The notes below the pieces were generated by a model. The model saw only the letters and a program-made list of their open reading frames with translations. It ran no database searches and was not told where the DNA came from. Below are positions 8,570-16,600 of a stretch of 64,000 nt of DNA, one piece after another. How positions within the stretch are numbered: the first letter of the stretch is position 1; each line of letters starts with the position of its first letter. The position numbers and the translations under genes were made by a program. The stretch comes from Streptomyces sp. NBC_01478 (GTDB lineage: Bacteria; Actinomycetota; Actinomycetes; Streptomycetales; Streptomycetaceae): the NCBI RefSeq assembly GCF_036227225.1, contig NZ_CP109444.1:434001-498000 (forward strand), written 5' to 3'.

Positions 8570-10889
8570 CGGAGCGCCAGCCGGGAGTCACCGTGACGGT
8601 CGGCTCGGGCGGCGTGCCCCGCAGACTCTCCCGCGTGACGCCTTCGAACACCAACCTGATCGTGAGGCCCTGGGCCGGGTCGCGGACCGCTTCGGTGAGC
8701 TGTGCCGTCTGCCCCTGCAACATCGCGGAGAGCCCGGTGTCGACAGCCGTCGCCAGATGCTCCGCGGCTGCCCGCGCGGCCGCCGCGTCCGGCAGCAGGG
8801 ACCGTTTCATCATCTGGTCGGTCAGCCTGGACACGAGAGAACTCTGGTGCACCTGCTGGACCTTGCGCAGCGCGCCGGGCAGGTCCGGGCCCTCGGCCCT
8901 GGTCAACAGGTCCAGCATCTCCTGGGCCTGCCGTTCGCTCAGCCGCAGGGCGACCCTGAGCCGCGGCGGGGTGGCGGCGGAGTCGAGGTACACGCCGACC
9001 CGTGCGCGTGGCCCGGCAGAACGCCCTGCCACCCGGCCTGCCACGTGCCCCTTCGGCCGCACCCGGACGAACCGGCGGCCGGGAGCGGCGCCCGGCCGGA
9101 CCGCCGGCCCACCACGTCCGGACGCGGGCGCGGGCCGGCCCAGGCCCGGCTCGCCGAGCAGCAGTCCGGCGATCTCGGGGGTGAGCGGCGCCACTTCCCC
9201 GGCGATGCCTTCCGCTTCCCCGGCGCCCCCGCGGAGGCTGTCGTCGTGGCGGAGGTGCCCGAGGTGGCCACCGGGGAGCATCTCGTAGAGGTGGGCTTCG
9301 GCGGCCGTGGGCCAGTGCCGTACGCCGCGGTCGAGCAGGTGCGACTCCAGCGTCCCGCCGTCGGACCACGGCACCGCCCGTGCCACCTGCCTGCTGATCT
9401 GGATCTCGACCGGCCGTGTGTACTTGAGGAAGCGGTAGCGGGGGGCGGCTGCCCGCGGCATCAGGACCCACACCCCACTCTCGTGATCCGACTCCCGCTC
9501 GGGCAGGTCTGCTCGTAACAACCTGCCGGGGAGCTGGGCGGCGGCGGCCTCGGCGAAGAACTGCTGGACGGCGGCGTCGAGCAGCAGCCGGTCGTCCTGC
9601 ACTGCCGCAGGCAGCGCGAGCGCCCGGCGTGCCGTCGTCTCCACGGTGGCGGCCAGCGCCTCCCCGGCGACGTCGCTCTCGGCCTCCGGCGGGACTTCGA
9701 GGCCGATGAGCCTCATGCCGACATCGACGATCGGGCGGGCGATCTGCTTGGCCGGGCCGGGTCCGACCATGGTGCGCAGCAGGTCGGCGATGCGCTCGGC
9801 GATGAAGTCGACCACCCGCTGCCGACCGATGATCTTGAGCCCGAGCTTGATCAACGGCAGCGCCGCCATCACGACGGGGAGGAACTGCTGGATCTCCGGC
9901 TTCGGGTAGGCGCCCGCGGGGAGTTCGGTGAGTCGTCGGCCCAGTTCACGGCGGGCCGCGTCGAGTTCACCGATCGGGTCGGGCGTTTCGGCCTGGGCAT
10001 CGGCGGCCGCCTCCGCGAGCACACCGTCCGCCGCGATCTCGTCGGGGGCCAACAGCAGACCGACCACCTCGCGGTCGAACTCGCCGGCGAGTCGGGAGGC
10101 GGCCGACGGCTCCGCATCACTCGTACCGGTCGCACCGGCGTCGCCCCTGGCCGCACCCGCGCCACCGGCGACGCCCAGCTTCTTCGCGATCTGCTCCGCG
10201 ATGGGCCGCACCGCGGCGGGCAGGCGGTTCATCGCCGACTTGATCACGCGCGCGAGCAGCGGCCGGACGAGACCGCCGAGCTTCTTGAGCAGTATCCCGA
10301 TCGGAAGGATCTTCGAGACTACGCTGATCCCCTTCTGCGCAATCTTGACGACGCCCTTCACCAGACTGCCCGCCTTCTTCAGCAGCCCTCCCAGGAACTG
10401 CTCGAACACGACCTCGCGCGGGCCGACCGGTTCCAGGGCCGGGGCCAACGACTCCAGCAGGGCGTCGAGTGCACGCGCCGGCATGGCGGTGAGATCCTCG
10501 TGCTCCAGGCGGGCGGCGACGCCGTCGAGCAGCCGGTCGGACTGCTCCGCCAGCGACTCGGCCCAGCTCTGCAACCCGGCCTGGGAGCCCTCACCGGCCG
10601 ACCACGCGGTCTCACCCTGCAAGTGCGCTGCGGCGGCGTCGTCCACGAGCTGGGCCACGGCGTCTTCGAACTCGTCGTCGGCAAGCTCGCCGAGGAGTTC
10701 GGTGAGCACGTCCTCGCCCGCGTCGGCCTCCTCGGTGTGCAGTCCCGAGCCGAACGGCGAGTCGAGCACCGCACCGGTCGTCGGCTGTGGACGTTCGCCC
10801 ACATCGGCAGGGTCCGCCGACAGACCGGCGAAACCCGCGAACGGGGACTGCAGTTCGGGTGCGGTCGGGCTCGTGGCCAACACATCCAT
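8562..10889 (-). CDS. Large SPF-motif protein with amphipathic segments, first gene of the unknown operon
   Basis: A 775-residue protein of no family I can name. Two short motifs, LQSPF (13-17) and LDSPF (42-46), lie in an acidic N-terminus. Residues about 165-223 alternate glycine, lysine and large hydrophobics (FLGGLLKKAG, VVKIAQKG, LLKKLGGLV), like membrane-active helices. A second such region contains PLIKLGLKIIGRQRVVDFI. The C-terminal third has beta-like segments ending LTIRLVFEGV. No secretion signal is present. The frame is open to 11381, but the ATG at 10889 is chosen because AAGGAGG lies just upstream and the extra residues are arginine-rich shadow sequence. Codon 458 (9516-9518) is TTA. 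It is the first gene of the five-gene operon. Confidence 0.75.
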   Translation of the reverse strand: MDVLATSPTAPELQSPFAGFAGLSADPADVGERPQPTTGAVLDSPFGSGLHTEEADAGEDVLTELLGELADDEFEDAVAQLVDDAAAAHLQGETAWSAGEGSQAGLQSWAESLAEQSDRLLDGVAARLEHEDLTAMPARALDALLESLAPALEPVGPREVVFEQFLGGLLKKAGSLVKGVVKIAQKGISVVSKILPIGILLKKLGGLVRPLLARVIKSAMNRLPAAVRPIAEQIAKKLGVAGGAGAARGDAGATGTSDAEPSAASRLAGEFDREVVGLLLAPDEIAADGVLAEAAADAQAETPDPIGELDAARRELGRRLTELPAGAYPKPEIQQFLPVVMAALPLIKLGLKIIGRQRVVDFIAERIADLLRTMVGPGPAKQIARPIVDVGMRLIGLEVPPEAESDVAGEALAATVETTARRALALPAAVQDDRLLLDAAVQQFFAEAAAAQLPGRLLRADLPERESDHESGVWVLMPRAAAPRYRFLKYTRPVEIQISRQVARAVPWSDGGTLESHLLDRGVRHWPTAAEAHLYEMLPGGHLGHLRHDDSLRGGAGEAEGIAGEVAPLTPEIAGLLLGEPGLGRPAPASGRGGPAVRPGAAPGRRFVRVRPKGHVAGRVAGRSAGPRARVGVYLDSAATPPRLRVALRLSERQAQEMLDLLTRAEGPDLPGALRKVQQVHQSSLVSRLTDQMMKRSLLPDAAAARAAAEHLATAVDTGLSAMLQGQTAQLTEAVRDPAQGLTIRLVFEGVTRESLRGTPPEPTVTVTPGWRSGG

Positions 10890-10957
10890 CGCCCTGCCTC
10901 CTTGCCCTCCGACGCGGAGGTGGGCGACAGCGTGCGGGACGCCCGTAGCGCACCGCG

Positions 10958-11203
10958 TCAATCGTTCGTCTCCGGGTCCGTGGGATCCTCCGCCAACTCC
11001 CCCAGAACAGCGGCGAGGACGACACCGGCCTCCTCCGCCGAGCCTGCCGCGATACGCCGCACGGGCACGGGCGAACCCGGCTCGGCCCCCACCAGCAGTA
11101 CGGCGACCACCTTGCCGTCGTGCAGCCAAGCCCGTACGACAACGACGCGCCACGGCTGGGATTCCATGGCGGCGAGTATCCGGACGGCCCGTCTCCCTTC
11201 CAT
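10958..11203 (-). CDS. Small hypothetical protein upstream of the SPF operon
   Basis: An 81-residue ORF, or 69 residues if it begins at the ATG at 11167 (MESQPWRVVVVRAWLHDGK). It has a plausible beta-strand pattern (RVVVVRAWLHDG, VVAVLLVG) and an acidic tail (LGELAEDPTDPE). No strong ribosome-binding site precedes either start. It lies 68 bases before the large SPF gene on the same strand, so it could lead the operon, and it is divergent from the BTAD regulator. No family recognised. Confidence 0.45.
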   Translation of the reverse strand: MEGRRAVRILAAMESQPWRVVVVRAWLHDGKVVAVLLVGAEPGSPVPVRRIAAGSAEEAGVVLAAVLGELAEDPTDPETND

Positions 11204-11206
11204 CAA

Positions 11207-11288
11207 CGCGTGGGGCGTTCACGGTGGATTGACGCCCGCGTACACGGTGCGACGATAGAGTCCGCGAACTTACGCGGAGGAGGTGCAC
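11207..11288. promoter_or_regulatory. Divergent promoter region of the BTAD regulator and the SPF operon
   Basis: This gap separates the small minus-strand ORF from the plus-strand regulator. A TTGACG at 11229-11234 could be a -35 box for the regulator. The best -10 candidates (GATAGA, TAGAGT at about 11254-11261) are spaced 19-21 bases away, so the assignment is weak. GGAGGAGG at 11276-11283 is a strong ribosome-binding site for the ATG at 11289. SARP-type regulators often bind direct repeats in such gaps, but I could not define one. Confidence 0.3.
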
Positions 11289-12074
11289 ATGGCGCACCCT
11301 CCCTGGCCCGATTCCGCGACGCGCTCCGCTCCCATGCTGGTGCACCTCCTCAACGACTTCCGTCTCGACGTCGGGCACCACGAAGTCGTGTTACCGACCC
11401 ATGCCCAGCGGGTGGTGGCGTTCCTGGCACTGTCACGCCCGTCCGGCATGACACCGCACCGCACGGCGTTGGCCGAACAACTCTGGTGCGACGGTCCGCG
11501 CCCACGCGCTCAGGCGAGCCTGCGCACGGCGATCTGGCGGATCCGCCAGGCCGACGACCGGCTCGTGCACGCCGATCGCGGGCACGTCTACCTCAGCGCG
11601 TTCGTCGAAGTCGACGTCGAGCACAGTCTGAGCCAGGCCGGACGGCTGCTCAACGAGGACGGCGATCTCGCACCGGACGACACCGCGACCACAGGCCTGG
11701 TCGCAGACCTTCTACCGGGCTGGGAGGAGGAATGGCTGATCGTGGAACGAGAGCGCATCCGTCAAGTGCGGATCCACGCCCTGGTCGCGCTGTCCCACCG
11801 GCTGCGCCGGCTCGGCCGGTTCGTACCAGCCCTCAACGCCGCCTACACGGCGATCACCGCGGAACCCCTGCAGGAATCAGCCCGTGCCGCGTTGGTCGAC
11901 GTCCACCTGGCTGAAGGCAACGTCGTGGAGGCCCGCAGACAAGTCGACCAGTACGCGCGGCTCCTCTGGGACGAGATGCAGATGGTCCCTTCCGACGCAC
12001 TGGTCGGCCGGGTGCCGTGGCCGGCGGGCGAGCCCGTAGTCGCGAAGCATCTGGGTGGCGTGCCGTCGGACTGA
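11289..12074 (+). CDS. BTAD/SARP-type transcriptional regulator with a TTA codon
   Basis: A 261-residue regulator. Residues about 15-105 form an OmpR-like winged-helix domain (LVHLLNDFRLDV, RVVAFLALS, ASLRTAIWRIRQ), and residues about 110-250 form a bacterial transcriptional activation domain of TPR-like helices (LLPGWEEEWLIVERERIRQ, ALNAAYTAITAEPLQESAR). That is the layout of small SARPs. The ATG at 11289 has a strong ribosome-binding site five bases upstream. Codon 35 (11391-11393) is TTA, which in Streptomyces is read only by the developmentally controlled bldA tRNA. It is transcribed away from the SPF operon and is the obvious candidate activator of it; that link is inference. Confidence 0.85.
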   Translation: MAHPPWPDSATRSAPMLVHLLNDFRLDVGHHEVVLPTHAQRVVAFLALSRPSGMTPHRTALAEQLWCDGPRPRAQASLRTAIWRIRQADDRLVHADRGHVYLSAFVEVDVEHSLSQAGRLLNEDGDLAPDDTATTGLVADLLPGWEEEWLIVERERIRQVRIHALVALSHRLRRLGRFVPALNAAYTAITAEPLQESARAALVDVHLAEGNVVEARRQVDQYARLLWDEMQMVPSDALVGRVPWPAGEPVVAKHLGGVPSD

Positions 12075-12896
12075 GGTTCCGGCCGCAGGCCCGATTCCGT
12101 ATGTCCCACGTAGATGAACCGGCCAGTCGTGTCGGCGGCGATGCCCACATGGGCCAAGGTCGACCGCCCCGGCGGGTAGGCGTTGCCCAGTTCCGCCCCA
12201 TCAGACACTCCGAGGGACCCAGGCAACGCACCTCCCGCAAACGGCGCTTCAGCGATGAGAGCCGACTCCGGCTTCCACTGCCGGGCTCGCCGACATGAAC
12301 CCCGGAAGATCCCTGGCAGTCGCCGGTTCACCCGGACAAGTGAGTGCCGCCGGCAGTCCGTCACTGCCGTCGGCCGTGCCCCATCACTCACGATCCGTAT
12401 GCGACGCAACTCCAAGAAGACCGATCGCCCAGGCTCAGGCCAGGGACATCGAATTCCTCGACGGACGCGTCCAGCAGCACGACGGGTCATTCGACAAGAG
12501 GCTCGACAAGGCCGACCTATGGGACACCGGCCGATGGCGAGCCCCTGCGTCCCCGACCCCGGCCGGCTCGACCAAACCGCCTTCGTGGACGCAGGGGCTC
12601 GCCATCGCCATCAGTCCTGTGGCGCTGATCGTGAACTGAAAGACTCGCCTGCTCCGGCACGTGGTCACCCAGCCTCCTGCAACGCGATCACATCGCACAC
12701 GCGCCGGCACCTCGCCGATCCGCACCGCACGACCATCGCGCAGCCGTCCACCGTGAACCTGGACACCACCGACCTCCCCCTGAAGTACGACGGCACGTTC
12801 TACGGCCTCCGCAACGGCCGGCGCCGGCGGATCTTCGCCGACGGGCACGGAGTGCCGGTCGGCGCTTGGGCACGCCGTGCCGCGCGGACAGTGCCT
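12075..12896. other. Decayed intergenic region
   Basis: About 820 bases without a convincing gene. On the minus strand at about 12090-12270 a frame reads STLAHVGIAADTTGRFIYVG, faintly like an amidase/CHAP-type or beta-propeller segment, but with no start and no extended match. On the plus strand at about 12750-12850 a frame reads TTDLPLKYDGTFYGLRNGRR, which I cannot assign. The one clear structure is the inverted repeat at 12532-12607. Confidence 0.4.
12532..12607. repeat. 21-bp perfect inverted repeat, 34-nt spacer
   Basis: Bases 12532-12552 and 12587-12607 are exact reverse complements (21 bp). The spacer is 34 bases. The arms contain GCGAGCCCCTGCGTCC and its complement. The repeat lies inside the decayed region, not just after any intact gene, so it is not an obvious terminator. 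It may be a miniature mobile element (76 bases in all), a relic of IS ends, or a terminator for a lost gene. Confidence 0.7.
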
Positions 12897-12927
12897 GGCG
12901 CCCCGGACAGGTGATGTCCGGGGCGCC
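12897..12927 (-). terminator. Intrinsic-terminator-like hairpin after the beta-propeller gene
   Basis: A 13-bp perfect stem (GGCGCCCCGGACA, 12897-12909, pairing with 12915-12927) with a 5-base loop (GGTGA). It sits 21 bases past the stop of the minus-strand gene at 12949. No U-tract follows, which is usual for Streptomyces terminators. Confidence 0.7.
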
Positions 12928-12948
12928 CTGGCCGCGATGGCCGCTTCT

Positions 12949-14169
12949 TTACACCGCGGCGATGCCCTCCATGCCGGACTCGGCGAAGGGAGGCAGTCCA
13001 GTGGTCGTGCCGACCTTGGTCAGGGAGCCGTTGCGGCCGACGCGGAAGCCGTCGACGGTGCCCGACGTCGCGTTCTGCACGTAGAGGAACTTCTGGTCCC
13101 GGGTCACCGCCAGGTCGATGACGCCCTGGGACTTGGCCGACGGCGGGGTGGCGACACCGACGTCGTTGGTGAGCGCCAGCTTCCCGTGGCGGTCCGTGCG
13201 GTAACCGGTGACGGTCGAGTTGCCGGTGTTGCCGCCGAAGAAGAAGTCCCCGGCGCGCTCCAGCCAGCACAGCGTGTCCTGGCCGTTGGGCAGACTCTTC
13301 TGGACGACCTTGAGGGTTCCGTCGGCGCGCACCTTGTACGTACTGACCGTCGAGTCCTTGGCCTCGGCCACCAGCATCCGGCCGGCCTTGTCGAAGGTGA
13401 TGGCGAACGGCACGGCACCGGCGGAGTCGTTGACCACGGCCCGTCGCGCCGGCCGTCCGTCGTGTGCCACCGGGAAGACCTCGAGGGTGTTGGCGGACTT
13501 GGTGGTGACGACCAACTCACGGCCGCCCGGGGTGAACGCGACCTGGCCGGGCGAACTGCTGAACAGCGGCACCTTCTTGTTGTCCAGCCCGAGCGAACGG
13601 TGCGCGCCGCTCAACGGCGCCAGGCCCGCGGCCGTGAGGCGGAACCCCTGCACGCTGCCCGCGCCGCCCGCGTTCATGACGTAGGCGATGCGTCCCGAGA
13701 CCGCGATCGAGGCGGGGAAGTCCCCTCCCGAACCGATAACATGACGGTTCGTCAGTTTCTGTCCCTCGACCCGGAACGACGTCACGGTGTTGCTGCCCGC
13801 GTTGACCGCGAGGAGCAGCCCGGACCGGTCGTCGTAGACGAGTGAGCCCTGGGAGGCGAGCGAGTCGGTGGGCGCGTCGACCTGGTCGCCGCCCTTGCCG
13901 CCGGTCGCGTAACTGCCCGCCGCGCTCAGTGTGCCGTCCTGGGCGCGCTTGAAGACGTGGATCGTGTTGCCCTCGAGTTCGTCGCCCTGCACGAAGACCG
14001 CATGGTCGGCTCCGGCCTCGGCCTTCTTCACTGCGTCGTGCCCGTGCGCGGCCTCCCCCGCCGAGGCGACAGTCACCGCCGTCACGGCCGCCGCGGCGGC
14101 GAGGATTCCCGCTCCGGCGACTGTCAGCTTGATCTGTAACGGTGACCTTCGCCTGGTGTGCCTGCTCAT
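12949..14169 (-). CDS. Secreted beta-propeller (lactonase/YVTN-like) protein
   Basis: A 406-residue protein. The N-terminus MSRHTRRRSPLQIKL followed by a long alanine/valine-rich segment ending ASAGEAA is a signal peptide. The rest is built of repeated four-stranded units (DRSGLLLAVNAGSNTVTSF, TPGGRELVVTTKSANTLEVF, RDQKFLYVQNATSGTVDGF), the pattern of seven-bladed 6-phosphogluconolactonase/YVTN propellers. The ATG at 14169 is chosen over 14199 because GAGGAGC lies just upstream and the charged N-region starts there. An extracellular enzymatic or binding role is possible, and the substrate cannot be told from sequence. The gene stands alone, ending in a strong hairpin. Confidence 0.85.
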   Translation of the reverse strand: MSRHTRRRSPLQIKLTVAGAGILAAAAAVTAVTVASAGEAAHGHDAVKKAEAGADHAVFVQGDELEGNTIHVFKRAQDGTLSAAGSYATGGKGGDQVDAPTDSLASQGSLVYDDRSGLLLAVNAGSNTVTSFRVEGQKLTNRHVIGSGGDFPASIAVSGRIAYVMNAGGAGSVQGFRLTAAGLAPLSGAHRSLGLDNKKVPLFSSSPGQVAFTPGGRELVVTTKSANTLEVFPVAHDGRPARRAVVNDSAGAVPFAITFDKAGRMLVAEAKDSTVSTYKVRADGTLKVVQKSLPNGQDTLCWLERAGDFFFGGNTGNSTVTGYRTDRHGKLALTNDVGVATPPSAKSQGVIDLAVTRDQKFLYVQNATSGTVDGFRVGRNGSLTKVGTTTGLPPFAESGMEGIAAV

Positions 14170-14394
14170 AGAACGCTCCTCGGGCCTTCGCCACCACACG
14201 AGTCAGTGGGGGCGGGACCAGAGTTGCCCATGAGACGAGCGCGGCAGTAGGGGTTCGACCGCCACGTCAGCATCCCGTAACAACTCCCCGCGCGCGGGGA
14301 GGAGTTGCAGGAAAGCCTTGCCGCACGCCCCACTCGCTTCAAGGTCGCCACCGCTTCCTGGCCCTCGTGCGCCTCCTCGGTCGACATCCCTCGG
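14170..14394. other. Upstream region of the beta-propeller gene, no other gene
   Basis: About 225 bases. GAGGAGC just left of 14180 serves the minus-strand gene. A short inverted pair CCCCGCGCGCGGGG occurs near 14287. Nothing else is supported. Confidence 0.4.
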
Positions 14395-14654
14395 TGATGA
14401 CCAGTTGGGGGTGACCCGCCGACGCAAAGGCGGTGACCACAGCCTCTCGGCGCCGAAGGCGATCCAGAGCGTGGCCAGGAAGAACAAGCCGAGTTGTGCC
14501 TGAAGCCGACGAGCGCATCGTGGGCCAACCCGATCGAGGCCCGGTTCGGGCCCCTGCGCAACTTCGTCAAGGGCAACTCCGACCACCCCGACCACACCGT
14601 CCTGTGAGCGAACGCCGGCAACTCTGGGGCCGCCCACGGCCCAAAAGCCCTCTG
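14395..14654 (+). pseudogene. IS630-type transposase, C-terminal remnant with frameshift and deletion
   Basis: One frame reads LGVTRRRKGGDHSLSAPKAI up to ARKNK. After the loss of one base at about 14492 the next frame reads ELCLKPTSASWANPIEARFG, then PLRNFVKGNSDHPDHTVL and a stop at 14605. This is the end of the DDE domain of an IS630-type transposase (the E of NPIEA is the catalytic acid). Downstream, SERRQLWGRPRPKSP matches the usual extreme C-terminus, so about 30 residues between them are deleted. The element is dead. The subgroup differs from the N-terminal remnant at 2355. Confidence 0.8.
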
Positions 14655-14816
14655 ACCAAACCCGGCGAACGTACGTGGTCCGCAGGCATGCCTCACGACC
14701 ACGCCAGGAGGGCCGGCATCGCCTACTTCATTTCCTGGAGCCCGGTTCGGGGTCCGGGCCTCCGAGCGGCAGTTGTCCATACCTGCGGGCCATCGCCCGC
14801 GGCTATCGTGCCGCCA

Positions 14817-15094
14817 ATGACGACCACCGCCACCACAACGCTGAGCGACGCGGACTTCGACGTTCCGATCCAGGACCGCTTTTTCGAGGACTACATCCCG
14901 GGCTCGGTGTACGTCTACGGCCGCATCACCATGACCGAGCGGGACATCCCACCGGGACGACGGCCCGTATCCGCGTCCAGGGCGGCGGGGGCGGCTTCTA
15001 CCGGATGGCCGCGCCCCTGATGGCCCGCCAGGTCCGCACTTCGATCGGGAAGGATCTGCGCGACCTCGAACTCAGGCTCACCGGCACGAAATGA
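14817..15094 (+). pseudogene. Chimeric remnant: MaoC dehydratase start joined to SRPBCC protein end
   Basis: From the ATG at 14817 the frame encodes LSDADFDVPIQDRFFEDYIP and GSVYVYGRITMTERDI, the start of a MaoC-like dehydratase. Soon after (about 14945) this match stops. From about 14960 in another frame the sequence reads RIRVQGGGGGFYRMAAPLMA and RQVRTSIGKDLRDLE, the end of an SRPBCC/polyketide-cyclase-like protein, with a stop at 15092. A deletion has apparently fused two neighbouring genes out of frame. Neither half should be functional. Confidence 0.7.
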
Positions 15095-15103
15095 GAAACC
15101 CCC

Positions 15104-15433
15104 ATGGCATACGACGAAGGGCTGGCCGAACGCGTCCGCGCACGGCTGGGAGTGGACCCGGACATCGCCGAGAAGCGGATGTTCGGCGGGATCGCCTTCC
15201 TGTACCGAGGGAACATGGCCGTGGGCATCAGCGGCGGCGACCTCATGGTGCGCGTCAGGCCCGAGCACACCGAAGCGGCCCTGGCCCAGCCCGGTACCCG
15301 CGTCTTCGACATGACCGGCCGCCCGATGCGCGGCTGGATCCTGGTCGACTCCTCCGTCCTGGCCGAGGACGACGCTCTCGGCCGATGGGTCGACGAGGGG
15401 CACGGCTTCGCCGCGAGTCTGCCGCCCAAGTGA
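15104..15433 (+). CDS. TfoX/Sxy N-terminal domain protein
   Basis: A 109-residue protein with the single TfoX N-terminal domain. Diagnostic segments are AEKRMFGGIAFLYRGNMAVGI and a C-terminal GRPMRGWILVD. In gamma-proteobacteria Sxy/TfoX controls competence; stand-alone actinobacterial versions have no established role. The ATG at 15104 lies ten bases after the chimeric pseudogene, so it may once have been co-transcribed with it. It is the intact end of an otherwise decayed segment. Confidence 0.9.
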   Translation: MAYDEGLAERVRARLGVDPDIAEKRMFGGIAFLYRGNMAVGISGGDLMVRVRPEHTEAALAQPGTRVFDMTGRPMRGWILVDSSVLAEDDALGRWVDEGHGFAASLPPK

Positions 15434-15565
15434 GTTGAACCGGACCGCACCCGTGCCTGGCTGACGGACCAGAGCGTCTCGGTCGGCACTGCCGAGGTTC
15501 GGCGCAGGTCTTACGGGCCGGTGACATGACGGGCGTGGTGCTGCCGAGCGGCGGGGTCTCGGTCC

Positions 15566-15571
15566 TAGCGT
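15566..15571 (+). promoter_or_regulatory. TAGCGT -10 box, probably leaderless start of the epimerase gene
   Basis: TAGCGT (TAnnnT) ends seven bases before the ATG at 15579, the distance at which transcription would begin at or beside the start codon. No ribosome-binding site is visible before the ATG. The same arrangement recurs at three other genes in this neighbourhood. Confidence 0.5.
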
Positions 15572-15578
15572 CGGGCGT

Positions 15579-16577
15579 ATGCGAGTACTGGTCACCGGCG
15601 GTGCCGGGTTCATCGGGTCCCATGTCGTCGAGGCACTGACCGCGCGCGGACACGAGGCGGTCGTGTTCGATCTGCGCGACGGCCACGACGTGCGCAGTCC
15701 CCAGGCGGTCGCGGCCGTGCTGCCGGATGTGGACGCCGTGTGTCATCAGGCGGCGATGGTGGGGCTGGGGACGGGGTTCGGCGACGCGGCCGACTACGTG
15801 TCGCACAACGACCTCGGTACGGCGGTACTGCTGTCCGCCATGGCCGACACGGGGGTGCGCCGGCTGGTGCTCGCCGGGTCGATGGTCGTCTACGGCGAGG
15901 GCTCCTACGCCTGTGAGTGGCACGGGCCGGTGCGGCCGGGGCCTCGGGCCGTGGCCGATCTGGACGCGGGGCGTTTCGAGCCCCGGTGTCCGGACTGCGG
16001 TGAGGAGTTGGCGCCGGGGCTGGTGGGCGAGGACGCTCCGGTCGACCCCCGGAACGTGTACGCGACGACCAAGCTGGCCCAGGAGCATCTGGCGGCGGCG
16101 TGGGCGCGGTCGACGAGTGGTTCGGCGGTGTCGCTGCGCTACCACAACGTGTACGGCCCGCGGATGCCGCGCGACACCCCGTACGCGGGGGTCGCCTCCT
16201 TCTTCCGGTCCGCGCTCGCCCGTGGTGAGGCCCCTCGGGTGTTCGAGGACGGCGGCCAGCGGCGGGACTTCGTGCACGTACGGGATGTGGCGGCGGCCAA
16301 TGTGGCGGCGCTGGAGTCCGAGCCCCGGGAGGGGGCGCTGACCGCGTACAACACCGGCAGCGGGGACCCGCACACGGTCGGCGAGATGGCGCGGGCGCTG
16401 GCTGCCGCGTACGGCGGGCCCGAGCCCGTGGTGACCGGGGAGTACCGGCTCGGCGACGTCCGCCACATCACGGCGGACTCGTCCCGGCTACGGGCCGAGC
16501 TGGGCTGGAAGGCCGAGGTCGAATTCGCGGAGGGGATGCGCGAGTTCGCGACGTCGAAGCTGCGCGGGGAGCAGTAG
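15579..16577 (+). CDS. NAD-dependent epimerase/dehydratase
   Basis: A 332-residue extended short-chain dehydrogenase. The NAD-binding glycine motif GGAGFIG is at residues 7-13. The catalytic YATTK (YxxxK) lies after a short insertion with CPDCGEELAPG, a half zinc-ribbon not typical of GalE. YGPRMPRDTPYAG and RRDFVHVRDVA are nucleotide-sugar epimerase features. Length fits UDP-glucose 4-epimerase-like enzymes, but the substrate cannot be assigned. It precedes a two-component system and a glycosyltransferase group, which suggests a sugar-nucleotide role in surface glycan metabolism. Confidence 0.85.
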   Translation: MRVLVTGGAGFIGSHVVEALTARGHEAVVFDLRDGHDVRSPQAVAAVLPDVDAVCHQAAMVGLGTGFGDAADYVSHNDLGTAVLLSAMADTGVRRLVLAGSMVVYGEGSYACEWHGPVRPGPRAVADLDAGRFEPRCPDCGEELAPGLVGEDAPVDPRNVYATTKLAQEHLAAAWARSTSGSAVSLRYHNVYGPRMPRDTPYAGVASFFRSALARGEAPRVFEDGGQRRDFVHVRDVAAANVAALESEPREGALTAYNTGSGDPHTVGEMARALAAAYGGPEPVVTGEYRLGDVRHITADSSRLRAELGWKAEVEFAEGMREFATSKLRGEQ

Positions 16578-16600
16578 CCGGCCGACGACGCCTCCGGCGT

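Noticed and set aside
3576..12074. A full extracellular contractile injection system
   Set aside because: No sheath, inner tube, baseplate, spike or AAA+ ATPase gene is present in the window; only possible effector-like proteins and a regulator are seen.
12090..12270. A beta-propeller or amidase-like gene on the minus strand
   Set aside because: Only about 20 residues (LAHVGIAADTTGRFIYVGH) look meaningful, without start, catalytic residues or continuation.
2355..14654. One IS630 element split into N- and C-terminal halves by insertion of the 12-kb SPF segment
   Set aside because: Both remnants point the same way, but the N-terminal MRYPDSGGLTAEE type and the C-terminal SWANPIEA...GRPRPK type belong, as far as I know, to different IS630 subgroups, and the middle is absent from both.
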